Shown here: in pieces, positions 25,501 through 35,659 of the stretch
Numbering within the stretch: position 1 is the stretch's first letter
Layout of the letters: the number at the start of each line of letters is the position of its first letter
From: Ceratopteris richardii
Taxonomy: Eukaryota; Streptophyta; Polypodiopsida; Polypodiales; Pteridaceae
NCBI GenBank assembly: GCA_020310875.1
Contig: CM035423.1
Span: 143,497,723 to 143,561,722, forward strand
Direction of reading: 5' to 3'
DNA: 64,000 nucleotides
Program-made: the position numbers and the translations under genes
The notes under the pieces: model-generated
The model's input: only the letters and a program-made list of their open reading frames with translations
Database searches by the model: none
What the model was told of the DNA's origin: nothing

Positions 25501-28423
25501 TGCAAATTCAGGCCATGTAGAATCAATATGCTGAAAAGCAACACTATCATGAGGAATTCTGATTATTCCATCAGTACTTTTGTGATCATGTCCCCAAGTC
25601 AAAAGCTTTGATAATTCGGGGCTTTGAAACATATGTCTAATCCGTGGAGCCAATGGAAAATGTCTCAATACCTTATTCGGGATTTTACCTTCTTCACCCT
25701 TATATCGAGGAGATTGACATTTGGGACATGTCAAAGAGTCTGCATATTCACCTCTATATAAAATACAATCGTTAGGACATGCATGTATACATTGATAATC
25801 CATACCAAGATTGTTGATTATCTTCTTCATTTCATCATGTGAGGTAGGAAGAATATTTTGACTTGGTAAAAACTTTTCAGATAATAACCTGTAAGTTTAT
25901 CAAAAAAATGATATATTAAAGAAAGTAAATAAATAAATATACATATATATATATGCATATAATTTTATATATGTGTATGCTTATGTGCATCTTTCAAAAT
26001 ATTCGTAAAAAATTTGATTGTTTGGATGACAGGATACGATTGTTTGTTTTGGAGGATATGAAGTATGTATCTTCATTGAATGATTTGTCGATTCACGCAT
26101 ATGTTCAGTTTGAAAGTGTACTGAGAAGCGGATTTATAATTTGTATTCAAAGAATTTGGCACTGTTTATAGGCCATACGATGGTGACCTGGATGAATCGC
26201 ATGCACAGAGGTTACTCAAGATAGAGCAACCTGATTATAAGGGACTAGTACTAGCAGGATTCCTGTGGTATGCAGTAAACCTCTTGCATGTATATGTGTG
26301 ATCCTCTCAAGCCACCATGATTTCCACTTTGTATCCTAAACTTCAAATGCGCCTCATCATTGACATGCAAGAGGTTTACTGCATACCCTAGGAATCTTGC
26401 TGGCACTAGTCCATTATAATCAGATTGCTCTATCTTGAGTAACCTCTGTGCATGCGATGCATCCAGGTCACCATTGTATGGCCTATAAACAGTGCCAAAT
26501 TCTTTAAATACAAATTATAAATCCGCTTCTCAAACTTTCAAACTGAACATATGCGTGAATCGACAAATCATTCAATGAAGATACATACTTCATATCCTCC
26601 AAAACAAACAATCGTATCTTGCCATCCAAACAATCAAATTTTTTACGAATATTTTGAAAGATGCATTAATAGTTTTAAAAGATGCGCATATATATAAGTA
26701 GATAGAAAATTGAAAATTATACCTTAATAGTGTCGAAACAGATACATTACTCCATCCAAAACGATTTTGAAGGTTGAGAATAAGTAAGCTTGCACTTAGT
26801 CGTGTCAAACGACTTCCTTCATATACATGCTTTAGACATTCCTCTCGAAGATATTTCTCATTTTTAGAAATATCCATGCTCTCACTGTCATTTTGATACC
26901 AATCCTCAATAAAATCTGCCATGCCATCATCTTCATCATTGTCACACAAATCTTGTACTTTATCATCTTTTGAATATAGATCTTTCAACTTTGCATATTG
27001 CACAGGATTAGTTTTGCGTAGCCTCCTCATGGAAGCTTCTGATAAATGAGGTCTTATTTGTAATTGTGAATGTTGTGGACGAATATCATCAACATCATAC
27101 GTTGGAATCTACACATATAAACAAAACTCATTAGTATTCCATAAATGAATAAAAATTAAACTTCAAATATAAAATTAAGTATATAACTTATTAAATATGG
27201 ATAGAAAATTTTTATTCTCTCTAGCTAAAAGGTGCTCTTGGAGGTCTACGCCATCCATAATTCACTAATAGTTCATCACCAGCATGTAATGTAGTAATAG
27301 CATTGACAACTATGTATCTTGATACATCTCTACTCATGTATGGTGATTCATGACTATTTTCACGCTCCTCAAATGTGCAATTAGTCCTTGAACTATTATG
27401 TAACCCTCGACTACTATTTATTAAACCTGCTATATTTCCATGTGTGTAAGGTCTTCCATCAATATATAATCTTTCATTTTCTGCATGTAAAATCCTTCTA
27501 CTAGTAAGAGATGCTGCGTTCAAGCATATTCCATAAGTACTCATGCTTTGAACATAACGTGAAAGTCGATGCCAATCTCCCCATCCATATATAGGACCAC
27601 AAAATGACATAAGAGTGACTTCAGAGTTCGGAGGCACATACAAATCCTCTACAATAAAGAGACCACGACCAGCATTTGTAATAGTGGATGGAGCAATCAT
27701 ATAGCGATTACCCCAAAAGTTGAAAACCTCTCCATCTAAAGGAAGTGGTCCTCTATTCCATCCTCCATATCTTCTTCTATCATATGTTTGTACTAAAGAA
27801 CGATCACGAGCTGGCAATGGATAATCTCCAGCCGTTTCATTCTCTAAACCAGGAGGTAGAGGATTTCTAGAAACCTCTGCTTGTAATTGATGAACAGCAA
27901 GTCCATGACGTGTACGAGGTATATTAACATTATGAGAAAAATCATTATCATCATCATCATCGAGCAAGTATTCCTGTATATCAATAATAATTTGATTTTA
28001 TACATGGTTTTTAAATAAAAAAATGACATTAATATATATAGAAAATACATACCCAAGCATTATCACGTTGACTAGGTGATGGTGCATGCTCAAAAGTACC
28101 ATACTCTGCCTCATGTTCAATACATTCCAATCGTGGTCTTCGATACGTGCCATAACAAGAGTTACACCAACATATAATATGCTCTTGATAGTAAAATTCA
28201 TCATAATTCCTATCGGAGGACACATGTGAAGTCGTTGCATGGGTAGGAGGTGGTGGAGTACCCTCTGATTGATCAGAATCTGCACATCATAAGAAACATA
28301 AAAAAAATATATAAGTTATGTATCCATCAAATATAGTTAAAATTAAATATTTCATATACTTACAGTATAAAGTCGTTGCACGATGAGGAGACGGTGGTGG
28401 AGTTCCATCTGATTGATCAGAAT
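22584..28423 (-). CDS. TNP2-type CACTA transposase (spliced, apparently intact)
   Basis: Catalyses excision and integration. Minus-strand exons are 28423-28364, 28279-28053, 27108-26723, 25888-25155, 25069-24286, 24190-23521, 23440-23228 and 23138-22584. Each junction has GT/AG and a matching phase, giving about 1200 residues; the first exon was not found. The N-terminus has CWCNSCYGTY with a later C..H (transposase-associated-like). The TNP2 core follows (ACPNDCILY, CPKC, GVALDGVNPFSM, HLLDPMHIFKNIGYSLW). A DUF4218 region holds NTRWMFWVERFM and GYVRQRAKPEGSMAKG. A DUF4216-like end holds VDWYRAEYKG and EPYILPRHIEQAFFYK, with an acidic tail. D of DGVNPF, D of DPMH and E of VERFM are the likely DDE candidates. 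Exon 28053 can splice in phase 0 either to 27108 or to the SET exon. Confidence 0.9.
25987..26664. repeat. Foldback: 300-bp inverted repeat in a transposase intron
   Basis: Arm 1 is 25987-26290 and arm 2 is 26364-26664, near-identical in inverse orientation with a 73-nt spacer. It lies wholly in the intron between exons 26723 and 25888, so a pre-mRNA would carry a long hairpin. Arm 1 reads gene-like on the plus strand: DDRIRLFVLEDMKYVSSLND and, in another frame, PYDGDLDESHAQRLLKIEQ. The source gene was not recognised. Unit 4 has a different foldback in the same intron. Confidence 0.9.
27221..27973 (-). CDS. SET-domain exon within the transposase gene (alternative last exon)
   Basis: A 250-residue open exon ending in TAG (27223-27221). 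It opens EYLLDDDDD after an acceptor CAG and enters in phase 0 from the donor at 28053. SET motifs by residue from LLDDD: NAGRGLFIVEDLYV (98-111), FCGPIYGWGDW (122-132), GNIAGLINSSRG (177-188), TNCTFEE (195-201) and LHAGDELLVNYGW (227-239). Canonical NHSC is replaced by NSS, with a downstream NC, so methyltransferase activity is uncertain. No good donor precedes the stop, and the next transposase exon (27108) also begins in phase 0. The simplest model is two isoforms: an N-terminal transposase domain fused to SET, or full transposase by exon skipping. Unit 4 carries a dead copy at the same place. Confidence 0.8.
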   Translation of the reverse strand, partial: EYLLDDDDDNDFSHNVNIPRTRHGLAVHQLQAEVSRNPLPPGLENETAGDYPLPARDRSLVQTYDRRRYGGWNRGPLPLDGEVFNFWGNRYMIAPSTITNAGRGLFIVEDLYVPPNSEVTLMSFCGPIYGWGDWHRLSRYVQSMSTYGICLNAASLTSRRILHAENERLYIDGRPYTHGNIAGLINSSRGLHNSSRTNCTFEERENSHESPYMSRDVSRYIVVNAITTLHAGDELLVNYGWRRPPRAPFS

Positions 28424-28728
28424 CTACAAATAATGGTATTTGATATTAATAATTTGATTATCTACATAAATAAAAAATTCACATATACATATTTACACAT
28501 ACACACATATTCACATATACACATTTATACATACACACATATTCACATATACACAACACATATTATTGTGGGATAAATGCATGTATTTTGTATGAATGTG
28601 TATATGCATGCATGTGTGTGTACGTATATATGTGGATATGTATATGTGTGTTTATGTTATATGTATGTATATGTGTATATATATACATATATGCATGCGT
28701 ATATGTTTGCATGTATATGTGTATGTGG

Positions 28729-28760
<32 letters not shown>

Positions 28761-28820
28761 GTGTATAAATGTGTATGTATTCTGACTTTTTTTTCTGTTT
28801 GAGATTAAATTAACAGGAGA
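28424..28820. repeat. Divergent intergenic region with TATG microsatellite
   Basis: Lies between the minus-strand transposase gene and the plus-strand TNPA-like gene, so it may hold promoters or first exons for both. Contains CATATACACATT strips (28480-28560) and a GTGTATATGTATGTG array (28577-28775). No clear promoter motif was picked out. Confidence 0.6.
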
Positions 28821-28835
28821 TATTGTATGGTCGAA

Positions 28836-29528
28836 AAAAATAAGAGGCGAGCTAACATACCACCTGAGTCGTGGCAGTTTTTTCGTAGACAGCTACGTCT
28901 TCAGGAGTCATTTCCTCAGTAGAAGGTACACAAATTAATAGTTTATATTTATAAGTTTTAGATATTTTAGCAATTTTTTAATTTAATTTATGTATTTTTT
29001 TCCTTGAATAAACAGGCTGCTGCAAGGAAGAGAGTGGAGTCGGGCCACACATCGCACTTAGGCCAAATGGGCCATAATGGTTTTGTAGCTACATTTGTAA
29101 GTATATGTGTTATTGTGAGTATATTTTTTATTTTAGTTAAAATGCAAGCAACTAATGTTTTTTATTTGTTTCATTGCAGCGAAAGGATTATGGCCGATAT
29201 CCTACGAAACACGAGATCGAGTATGCTACACATTTTGGATATCGGCGTTTGAGCGAGTATATACAAGATCATCCTGATGCCTTTGTGAGTATTTTTAAAT
29301 TTTATATAATTATTTTGTTGTTATGAATGTTTTAATTATTTTATTGATTTATGTTTGTTATATGTAATACAGGAGTATTATGGGGAGACAAATATGGATG
29401 AGGTGGAGAGACAGACACAGGAGGGACGATCTCGATCGTCACAGGGTGATCATGAGGATGAGGATGAGGAAGATCCATCTGATCATGATATTGCTGATGA
29501 TGATGATGATCATGATGACGATGATTAG
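28836..29528 (+). CDS. TNPA-like protein, plant transposase Ptta/En/Spm family
   Basis: DNA-binding partner protein expected to bind the subterminal repeats. Clear exons are 29016-29096, 29180-29284 and 29373-29528, all phase 0, reading KRVESGHTSHLGQMGHNGF, then GRYPTKHEIEYATHFGYRRL, then EYYGETNMDEVERQTQEGR and an Asp-rich tail to TAG 29526-29528. An upstream exon from about 28836 reads NKRRANIPPESWQFFRR, like the start of the family's domain. However, a TAG lies one codon before its GTACAC donor (28928-28930), so the splice used there is unresolved. Oriented opposite to the transposase. A decayed copy lies at 62228-62917. Confidence 0.78.
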
Positions 29529-30240
29529 GATTTTAGACGTTGATTATGACATTGGATTATGTATTTACATTGATATATACATATATTTATCTATATATTT
29601 TTCATTTCAGTCATGTTTTGAATTGTGTGTATGGTATTAAGTAATGAAGAGTTTTGTTCTATTGATTTTTATTATTGTTTATATTAAGCATGTGTTTTAA
29701 TATTTTAATTATATAATTCATTCATATGTGTGTACCTAAGTGTATATATGTGTGTGTATATGTATGTAAGTGCATGTGTATGTGTGTGTATATGTATGTA
29801 TGTGCATGTGTATGTGTGTGTATATGTATGTATGTGCATGTGCATGTATAAGTGCATATGTGTGTATGAGTATGTGCATGTGCATGTGTATGTGTGTATA
29901 TGTATATGCATGTACATGTATAACTCTATGTGTATGTGTGTGTATGTGCATGTATATGTGTATATGTGCATGTGTATGTGTGCGTATATGTATGTATATG
30001 CATGTGCATGTATAAGTGTATATGTATGTATCAATATGTGCATGTTCTTGTGTATGTGTGTGTATATGTATAACTCTATGTGTATGTGTGTGTATGTGCA
30101 TGTATATGTGTATATGTAGGTATATGCATGTGTGTGTGCTTCTTCGTCATGTATAAGTGTATGAGTGCATATCAATAAGTGTGAGTATGGTATGTAATGA
30201 AAATAACACAATTCAAATGATCTACAAATAATAGAAATTG
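29529..30240. repeat. 3' region and TG/TATG/TGCA microsatellite, CACTA right arm
   Basis: AT-rich 3' flank of the TNPA-like gene to about 29715, then TATGTATGTGCATGTG repeats to about 30165. On the plus strand this arm is TG-rich while the left arm (17655-20365) is CA-rich, so the two arms are complementary in sense. Confidence 0.9.
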
Positions 30241-30298
30241 TACTTACAATTGTGATCCATAGTTTTTGCTTGGTTAGCTTCTTGAATAACCTGCAATA

Positions 30299-30314
30299 AA
30301 AAGAGAGAAGAGAA

Positions 30315-30365
<51 letters not shown>

Positions 30366-30475
30366 AGAGAGAGAGAGAGATCTAGAGAGAGAGAGATATC
30401 TAGAGAGAGAGAGTGAGATCTAGGAGAGATCTAGAGAGAGAGAGAGAAAATTCAAAGAGACAAAGATGTAGAAAG
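30299..30475. repeat. GA tract with GATCTAGAGA repeats
   Basis: AGAGAG runs interspersed with GATCTAGAGAGAGA units (30360-30440). It mirrors the GA tract of the left arm. Confidence 0.93.
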
Positions 30476-30639
30476 AGAGAAACAAAGACAGAGGGACACA
30501 ATAACAGAGAGCTTAAGCAAAACAACAATTCTGCATATACTTGCTTCAGTTCGTAAGCGCAGCGCAATTGCGAACGTTGGAGAGCTCTTCGATCGGATGC
30601 GTGAAAATGCCGATTGTAGAGCCTCCAACGTTTTAATTT

Positions 30640-30960
30640 TTGTCCGTCAACAGATCGTCGCATAAGCGATGCAACGCGTCGTCGTATAAGCGATGCAATA
30701 GACCGTCGCTTATAAACCGTCGCTTATGGGACGCTAAAAAGCGTCGCTTATGCGACGCTAAAGAGCGTCGCTTATGCGACGCTAAAGAGCGTCGCTTAAG
30801 CGACGCCATTAACAAGCGTCGTTTATGCGACGTTAGGCATATACCGTCGCAAATACCGTCGTTTTTTGCGTCGTATAATCGACGGTCCGCGCTCGACGGT
30901 ATTTCCGACGCAAGTTGCAATTTTACAGCGACGAAATTCTGTCGCGTTAACCGTCGCTAC
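30640..30960. promoter_or_regulatory. Right subterminal palindromic repeats (likely TNPA binding region)
   Basis: At least eight CGTCGC(T)TA(T)GCGACG-type motifs, including tandem AAAGAGCGTCGCTTATGCGA units at 30735-30800. The same core occurs at the left end. The minus strand can be read through, but these frames are products of the repeat. Confidence 0.85.
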
Positions 30961-30981
30961 ACGCCCGTATTCCTTGTAGTG
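30952..30981. repeat. CACTA right terminal inverted repeat
   Basis: Ends ATTCCTTGTAGTG; its complement starts CACTACAAGGAAT. Followed by TAT 30982-30984, the right copy of the target duplication. Confidence 0.92.
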
Positions 30982-30984
30982 TAT

Positions 30985-31330
30985 GCATCACACATACATG
31001 TCTATATGCACACATGTATACATATACATGCATACATATTTACATATACACATATACACATGGACACATATACATATATAACATGTACACATCACATATA
31101 CATGCCTACATGCACACATGTATACTTATACATACATACATAATTATAAACACAGTTGCATATACTACAGAAATGCATATGCATATATACACGTGTGCAT
31201 ACTAACACATGTATACATATATCACACACATGTACACACATACATATACATGAAACATATATATGTGCATACTAACAAATGTATACATATAATACACATA
31301 AATACACACACATATGCATACATACATGAT
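30985..31330. repeat. CATA microsatellite, unit 2 resumed
   Basis: Unit 2 resumes after the CACTA element with GCATCACACATAC and the CATA array seen at 2386-2722 in unit 1. Confidence 0.9.
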
Positions 31331-31559
31331 AAAATTTTTCTCCTCGAAGATACAGCTATATATAAAATAATTAGGGATACCCCTGAGCTTCATGTTCTAA
31401 CTTAAAAGAACATGATTTCATCTCTCTAGTAGGATTCACCGATATTATAGTTGAATAAAGAAGAATCTATTATTTGATATCCATTCAAATGAGTCAAGTT
31501 CTTGATCGATAGCTAGAATAGGATTTACTATAATATCTACACATATGTTTTCATTATTG

Positions 31560-32341
31560 GCATCATTTTGGTAAGACATCAATATAGTCTCATCTTCTAT
31601 CCTTATTGATTTCATTTATTTCTTCTATTGTTAAATATGTGTTCTCATGAATGACATCATCTAGTGATGGATTAATATCAATTTTTGGTAATTCCTCTTC
31701 ATCATCAGTACAATTAGCATGTAGAGTATTATCGTCCTCATCAAAAAGATTAGTATCATTATCATGTATAATAATTCTAATTTCTCTTTCAGATGTTGAT
31801 GTATCAATATCTAATCGTGAATCATCAAGAGGACTTTCATCGATCTCTCTAACAATAAATTGTTCAAAGAATGACCTACCTCTAGGTCAAACATGAATGG
31901 CTTGCCACCAAGGATGAGCATCAAGGTTTTTATAAAATAATGCTTGTTCAATATGTCTAGGAAGAATATATGGTTCTCTAGTAGATTGCATTACCTTGGA
32001 AAATCAATTGCTCAAAACCTAGATAATTCCTTTGTCAATGTGGAATTACTACCTTTATACTCAGCTCAAAACCAGTGAACATTCAAAATGACCTATCAAA
32101 ATATGTAAAAACAAAAACCATTATTAGGTGCTTAAAAAAATAATAAACAATATCATAAAAGATATAAACTTTTTCCTACTTGTTTGAATGTACAAAATGA
32201 TATTTCATAGGAACCAACAATAGTTCCTACATAACTCAGTTCGCCATATATAAGGTTCATGTCTTTTGAACTAGCACATGATAGTTGCTTGAAAGAAGAA
32301 ACAATACTAGAATCCTCTGTTTTACTTAAAGAATCCCACAT
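31560..32341 (-). pseudogene. TNP2 C-terminal fragment, unit 2
   Basis: Same truncated two-exon fragment as in unit 1. The last exon (about 31590-32000) carries EPYILPRHIEQALFYK-like sequence and the acidic tail. A TGA interrupts it near 31888 (GGTTGA changed to GGTCAA on the plus strand), so no long frame remains. The upstream exon piece is 32153-32341, cut at the same point as in unit 1. Confidence 0.78.
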
Positions 32342-32343
32342 CT

Positions 32344-32706
32344 TTAACTTGTAATTCTAAACTCTAAAATCAAAATATTTAATCATAAACCCTCAAATCC
32401 TAATCCATAAACCTTATGTCCCAAATCCTAAACCCTAGATCATAAGCCCAAAATCCTTCACCTTAAATCCTAAACCTTAAACCATAAACTATAAACCCTA
32501 AATGCTAAGCCTTATATGCTAAAACTTAAACCCTAAATCCTAATTTCTAAACTATAAACTCTAAATGCTAAACCCTAAACCCAAAAAGCTTTACGCTAAA
32601 TCCTAAAACCTTGACCCTAAACCCTTAATCCTAAAACCTAAGCCCTAAATACTAAACCATAAATCATAAACCTTAAACCATAAACCCTAAACCCTTAATC
32701 CTAAAT
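32344..32706. repeat. Degenerate telomere-like block, unit 2
   Basis: Same block as 3735-4098 with a few substitutions. CCCTAAAC, CCTAAATC and CATAAACC variants. Confidence 0.85.
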
Positions 32707-33985
32707 CTGTCATGTAAGGGTGTATTTCAACAAGATGCATCAATTGTGATGCTTATTTTGCAATTATTCAAGCTTGTACGCTTAGATGATTCTGCAATTG
32801 ATATAAATGGGGTTCATAAATCCAAGAGGTTAATATAGATAGAATATAATTAGGAGAGTAGTTATACATAAGTTACCTAGAGGTTTCTGAATTCTCTCTA
32901 CATATGGTTTAGAATTATCCGAGAGTGATGGCTTAGGAACATTTTGAAGTGGATTGATGTATGAAACACTGTGTTTTACTATGACTACAAATTCAAATAT
33001 TGTGTGAGTGTTATATAGTTGTTACTTTAAACTAAATTTTTATGACAATACATGTAGTTAATGTGAAAGGGCGGTGTGAATTTCAAAGGTTAACATATGC
33101 AATGAAGAACATTCCAAAAGTGAAGGCAATGTTTTCAAAGACCGTGTATATAGAGTCAATCTAGGGAAGGGAGTAAACCAATTTAGACATTACAAGATTG
33201 GGAGATTAAGGACGGTGAGAAGGCACCACTATGCAAATGTACCTGGTTTAATATTATAGAGAATTTCTATCATGTAATAATAAGTGTTATGTATCACATC
33301 CAAAATAGAATGGATACAGTTGCAATGCTTAGAGATTTGGTGGTGGATAAGACATGGTTCGTTCCATTCCTTTTTCATTCTAGAATCCTTGGAGCACACA
33401 AAAACAAGTGCATAGTGATACTTATGTGTTGATTTGCGATGCAAACGTGGTTGAGGATTTGCACAAAGTGTTTAACTTCTTTTATTGAAATCTTGATGAT
33501 CATGTAAAATGCATAAACAGGGTTCATAAATCCAAGAGGTTAATATAGATAGAATGTAATTAGGAGAGTAGATGTACATAAGTTACCTAGAGGTTTCTGA
33601 ATTCTCTCTATATATGGTATAGAATAGCCATGACATGCATGACACACAAGCTTTGATTTTTATTTCTCGATTTGATGTACATGTGGATACATCCCCCACA
33701 TGTCATTTGTTTTACAGACCTTTCTTTTTATGTGAAAACTATTGAGTTGTACAAATTGCATATAAAACGTTTGCAAGGTAAAGGATTAATTGCGGTATGA
33801 ATTGGATGTCCATAGACTTCTAAAAAGATTCACTCTAGGTTTTTGTCTAAGGTATTCACTTTAAAATCTTGAAATCTCACATTTTGTGCATGTTCATTCT
33901 AGTCCCATTTAAAGCTACGCCATTGTGGATGTTATCTTCTTGGTCTACCACATCTCCACGAAAATTAATCACACAAGAAATGTGT
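32707..33985. other. Unclassified unit 2 tail with internal direct repeat
   Basis: A strip beginning GTTCATAAATCCAAGAGG and ending GAATTCTCTC occurs twice, at 32812-32900 and 33521-33607, with about 620 bp between. That 620 bp is shared with unit 3 but lost from unit 1. The minus strand has a short frame (33229-33444, MHRKSTHKYHYALVFVC). I recognise no gene. The uninterrupted LINE target site lies near 33870. Confidence 0.55.
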
Positions 33986-33988
33986 TAG

Positions 33989-33990
<2 letters not shown>

Positions 33991-34077
<87 letters not shown>

Positions 34078-34404
34078 CATGCATGCATGGACACACAAAC
34101 ATACACGCACACGTATGTGTGTGTAGAGAGAGACGGAGCAAAACATTGTTCGAAACTTATAGTTACAAATGATTTTGCTATGCTTAAAGCAACACATTAC
34201 ACTTTTATTTCCAATGAAAACAGAGATTCAAGCACTTAAAGAATCTACAAATGAGAAACTGATGACATCTACAAAAGAGAAACTGATGACTTCTGTTAAA
34301 AATTGCATATAGTTGGAAAATTGGGTTGAAAATTTCAAAAAGCTCCGCTATGTTTTCAATGATTCAAAAAGCATCTATAAAAAATTACAGAGCCTGAAAG
34401 TTTG
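33991..34404. repeat. (TA)n tract and 28-bp minisatellite, unit 2
   Basis: (TA)n at 33991-34073, a CA strip, then two minisatellite monomers at 34245-34290 against three in units 1 and 3. Confidence 0.88.
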
Positions 34405-34734
34405 CTACGATGAAAACAGAATTTTGTCGCGAACGACAAAAATAGAATGAGAGAATTCCCACAAGTTGTGAATGAAGAGCGTCCCATGGCTGTAATATTT
34501 AATTTCTTGAGGCTGGAGACCTGAGACCATCGTTGTTGGACGTCTGTTCTTAGAACTTGCGTCTGTTTTCGCGCTACAGACATGACTTGTACCTTCCACA
34601 ATCATGAATTGTACCTTGTCGAAGGGCTTCTTGGAAGTTCGCTCTTGGCCACAAGCAACAATGGAATACTTGCGCATGCTGTTGTTCTTGAGTTGACACA
34701 GTTGAACATTTGTTGTGTGTGAGGTTGTCACCAT
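34405..34734 (-). other. Conserved minus-strand reading frame, unit 2 (unknown)
   Basis: Near-identical to the 109-residue frame at 11464-11793, with one visible residue change (KFYSHG to KYYSHG). Function unknown. It may be open only because the copies are recent. Confidence 0.35.
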
Positions 34735-35222
34735 GTCGACGTGCGCAAGCTTGAGGCAAGCGCGCAGATGGGCTTATCTATTCTAGTGGTCTCAAGCTTG
34801 AGACGTTGCAAATAAATAAGCCCAAGTAGACAACAAGTCGGCGAGTGTACAGCAATGGCAGTGTTCAATAAGAAGGTCTCTCTCTCTCTCTCATATATTT
34901 ATTTATTTTGCACACTCTTCTACGGTGTTTCTCCTCGGCGTGCAAGGTTCGATAAATCTCCTATTGGGCTCTGCTATGGGTGATGACCAAAACTTCATGC
35001 AAGTGACGTTCTGCCGAAGAAAATAACCAGACATTTTTGTTGTAGAGGTTTGCGTTTTCCTTTTGCGAACGTCTTGCTTTTGATCATTTCGCCAATCATG
35101 AGCTTTTTGCTCATTCGCGATTTGTTCAATTCGCGAGCTCTTGCCATGACAACTATTCTCTACATCATCACCTTGGAAATGTTCATGGGGGGAGGGGAGG
35201 GGGACAAAATGACGCTCTAAAT
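34735..35222. other. Unclassified unit 2 tail, right part
   Basis: Equivalent of 11794-12276. A minus-strand frame from 35265 to 34903 starts in the G/C run as a proline string and continues with HLERHFVPLPSPHEHFQ. I do not believe it is a gene. Confidence 0.4.
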
Positions 35223-35553
35223 GGGGGGGGGGGGGGGGGGGGGGGAGGGGGACAATGTCCCCCATTGAAAAAAAGTAGGTTTCATCACTTATGTGATGAA
35301 ACTCTCAAAAAAGAAAATATGATCTTTCACATAAGCGATGCATAGCGTCACTTATGTGATGCTCAAAATGACCATTGCAAATAACATCTCTATCTAGGGA
35401 TGCTCATAGGGATGTTGGAAAACTTCTTGCAACGCTGCGGCATGGCATAAGCGACGTCCTGAGATTTCAAAGCCTCGCATAAGTGATGCTCTAGAATGTT
35501 AAAAAAATTCGATTTCTCATGGCACATCTGTACAGGGATTGAGATGCCCGAGA

Positions 35554-35555
<2 letters not shown>
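35223..35555. other. Poly-G tract and decayed subterminal repeats, unit 2/3 boundary
   Basis: About 23 G, the GGGGGACAATGTCCCCC hairpin, then CATCACTTATGTGATG and CATAAGCGATGC palindromes. Same structure as 12277-12598. Confidence 0.72.

Positions 35556-35614
<59 letters not shown>
35550..35614. repeat. (GA)n tract, unit 3
   Basis: GAGAGA run after the subterminal repeats, as in the other units. Confidence 0.93.
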
Positions 35615-35659
35615 CTACACGTGCACACAACCTCCTAGCTAGTGACAGTTTAGGAAGCA

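Larger units (their letters stand above)
17277..30981. mobile_element. Complete CACTA (En/Spm) element carrying transposase, SET exon, TNPA-like and MDPS genes
   Basis: A 13.7-kb DNA transposon bounded by CACTACAAG...CTTGTAGTG and a TAT duplication. In order it holds left subterminal palindromes (17290-17525), a GA tract, a CA/CATA microsatellite (17650-20360), the MDPS gene (plus strand), a 3x72-bp repeat, a spliced TNP2 transposase with an alternative SET exon (minus strand), a TNPA-like gene (plus strand), a TG/TATG microsatellite, a GA tract and right subterminal palindromes. Every transposase exon I traced is open and joins in phase, so it may be autonomous or recently so. It is nested in a decayed relative of itself. 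Confidence 0.95.

Noticed and set aside
25953..26171. Single plus-strand gene in the transposase intron
   Set aside because: The frame lies in one arm of an inverted repeat. The mirror arm codes the same on the other strand, and stops break both. Treated as foldback content rather than a gene.
28840..28910. Minus-strand frame MTPEDVAVYEKTATTQ as first exon of the transposase
   Set aside because: It has an ATG and a GTATGT-like donor, but its phase does not fit the exon at 28423. The plus-strand reading fits the TNPA-like domain better.
29460..29528. Asp-rich tail of the TNPA-like gene as a simple-repeat artefact
   Set aside because: The GATGAT strip is continuous in frame with the conserved exon, ends in a stop, and recurs in unit 4, so it was kept as part of the gene.
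34903..35265. Minus-strand frame starting with a proline string next to the poly-G tract
   Set aside because: Starts inside the homopolymer, is not kept in units 1 and 3, and shows no domain. Likely chance.
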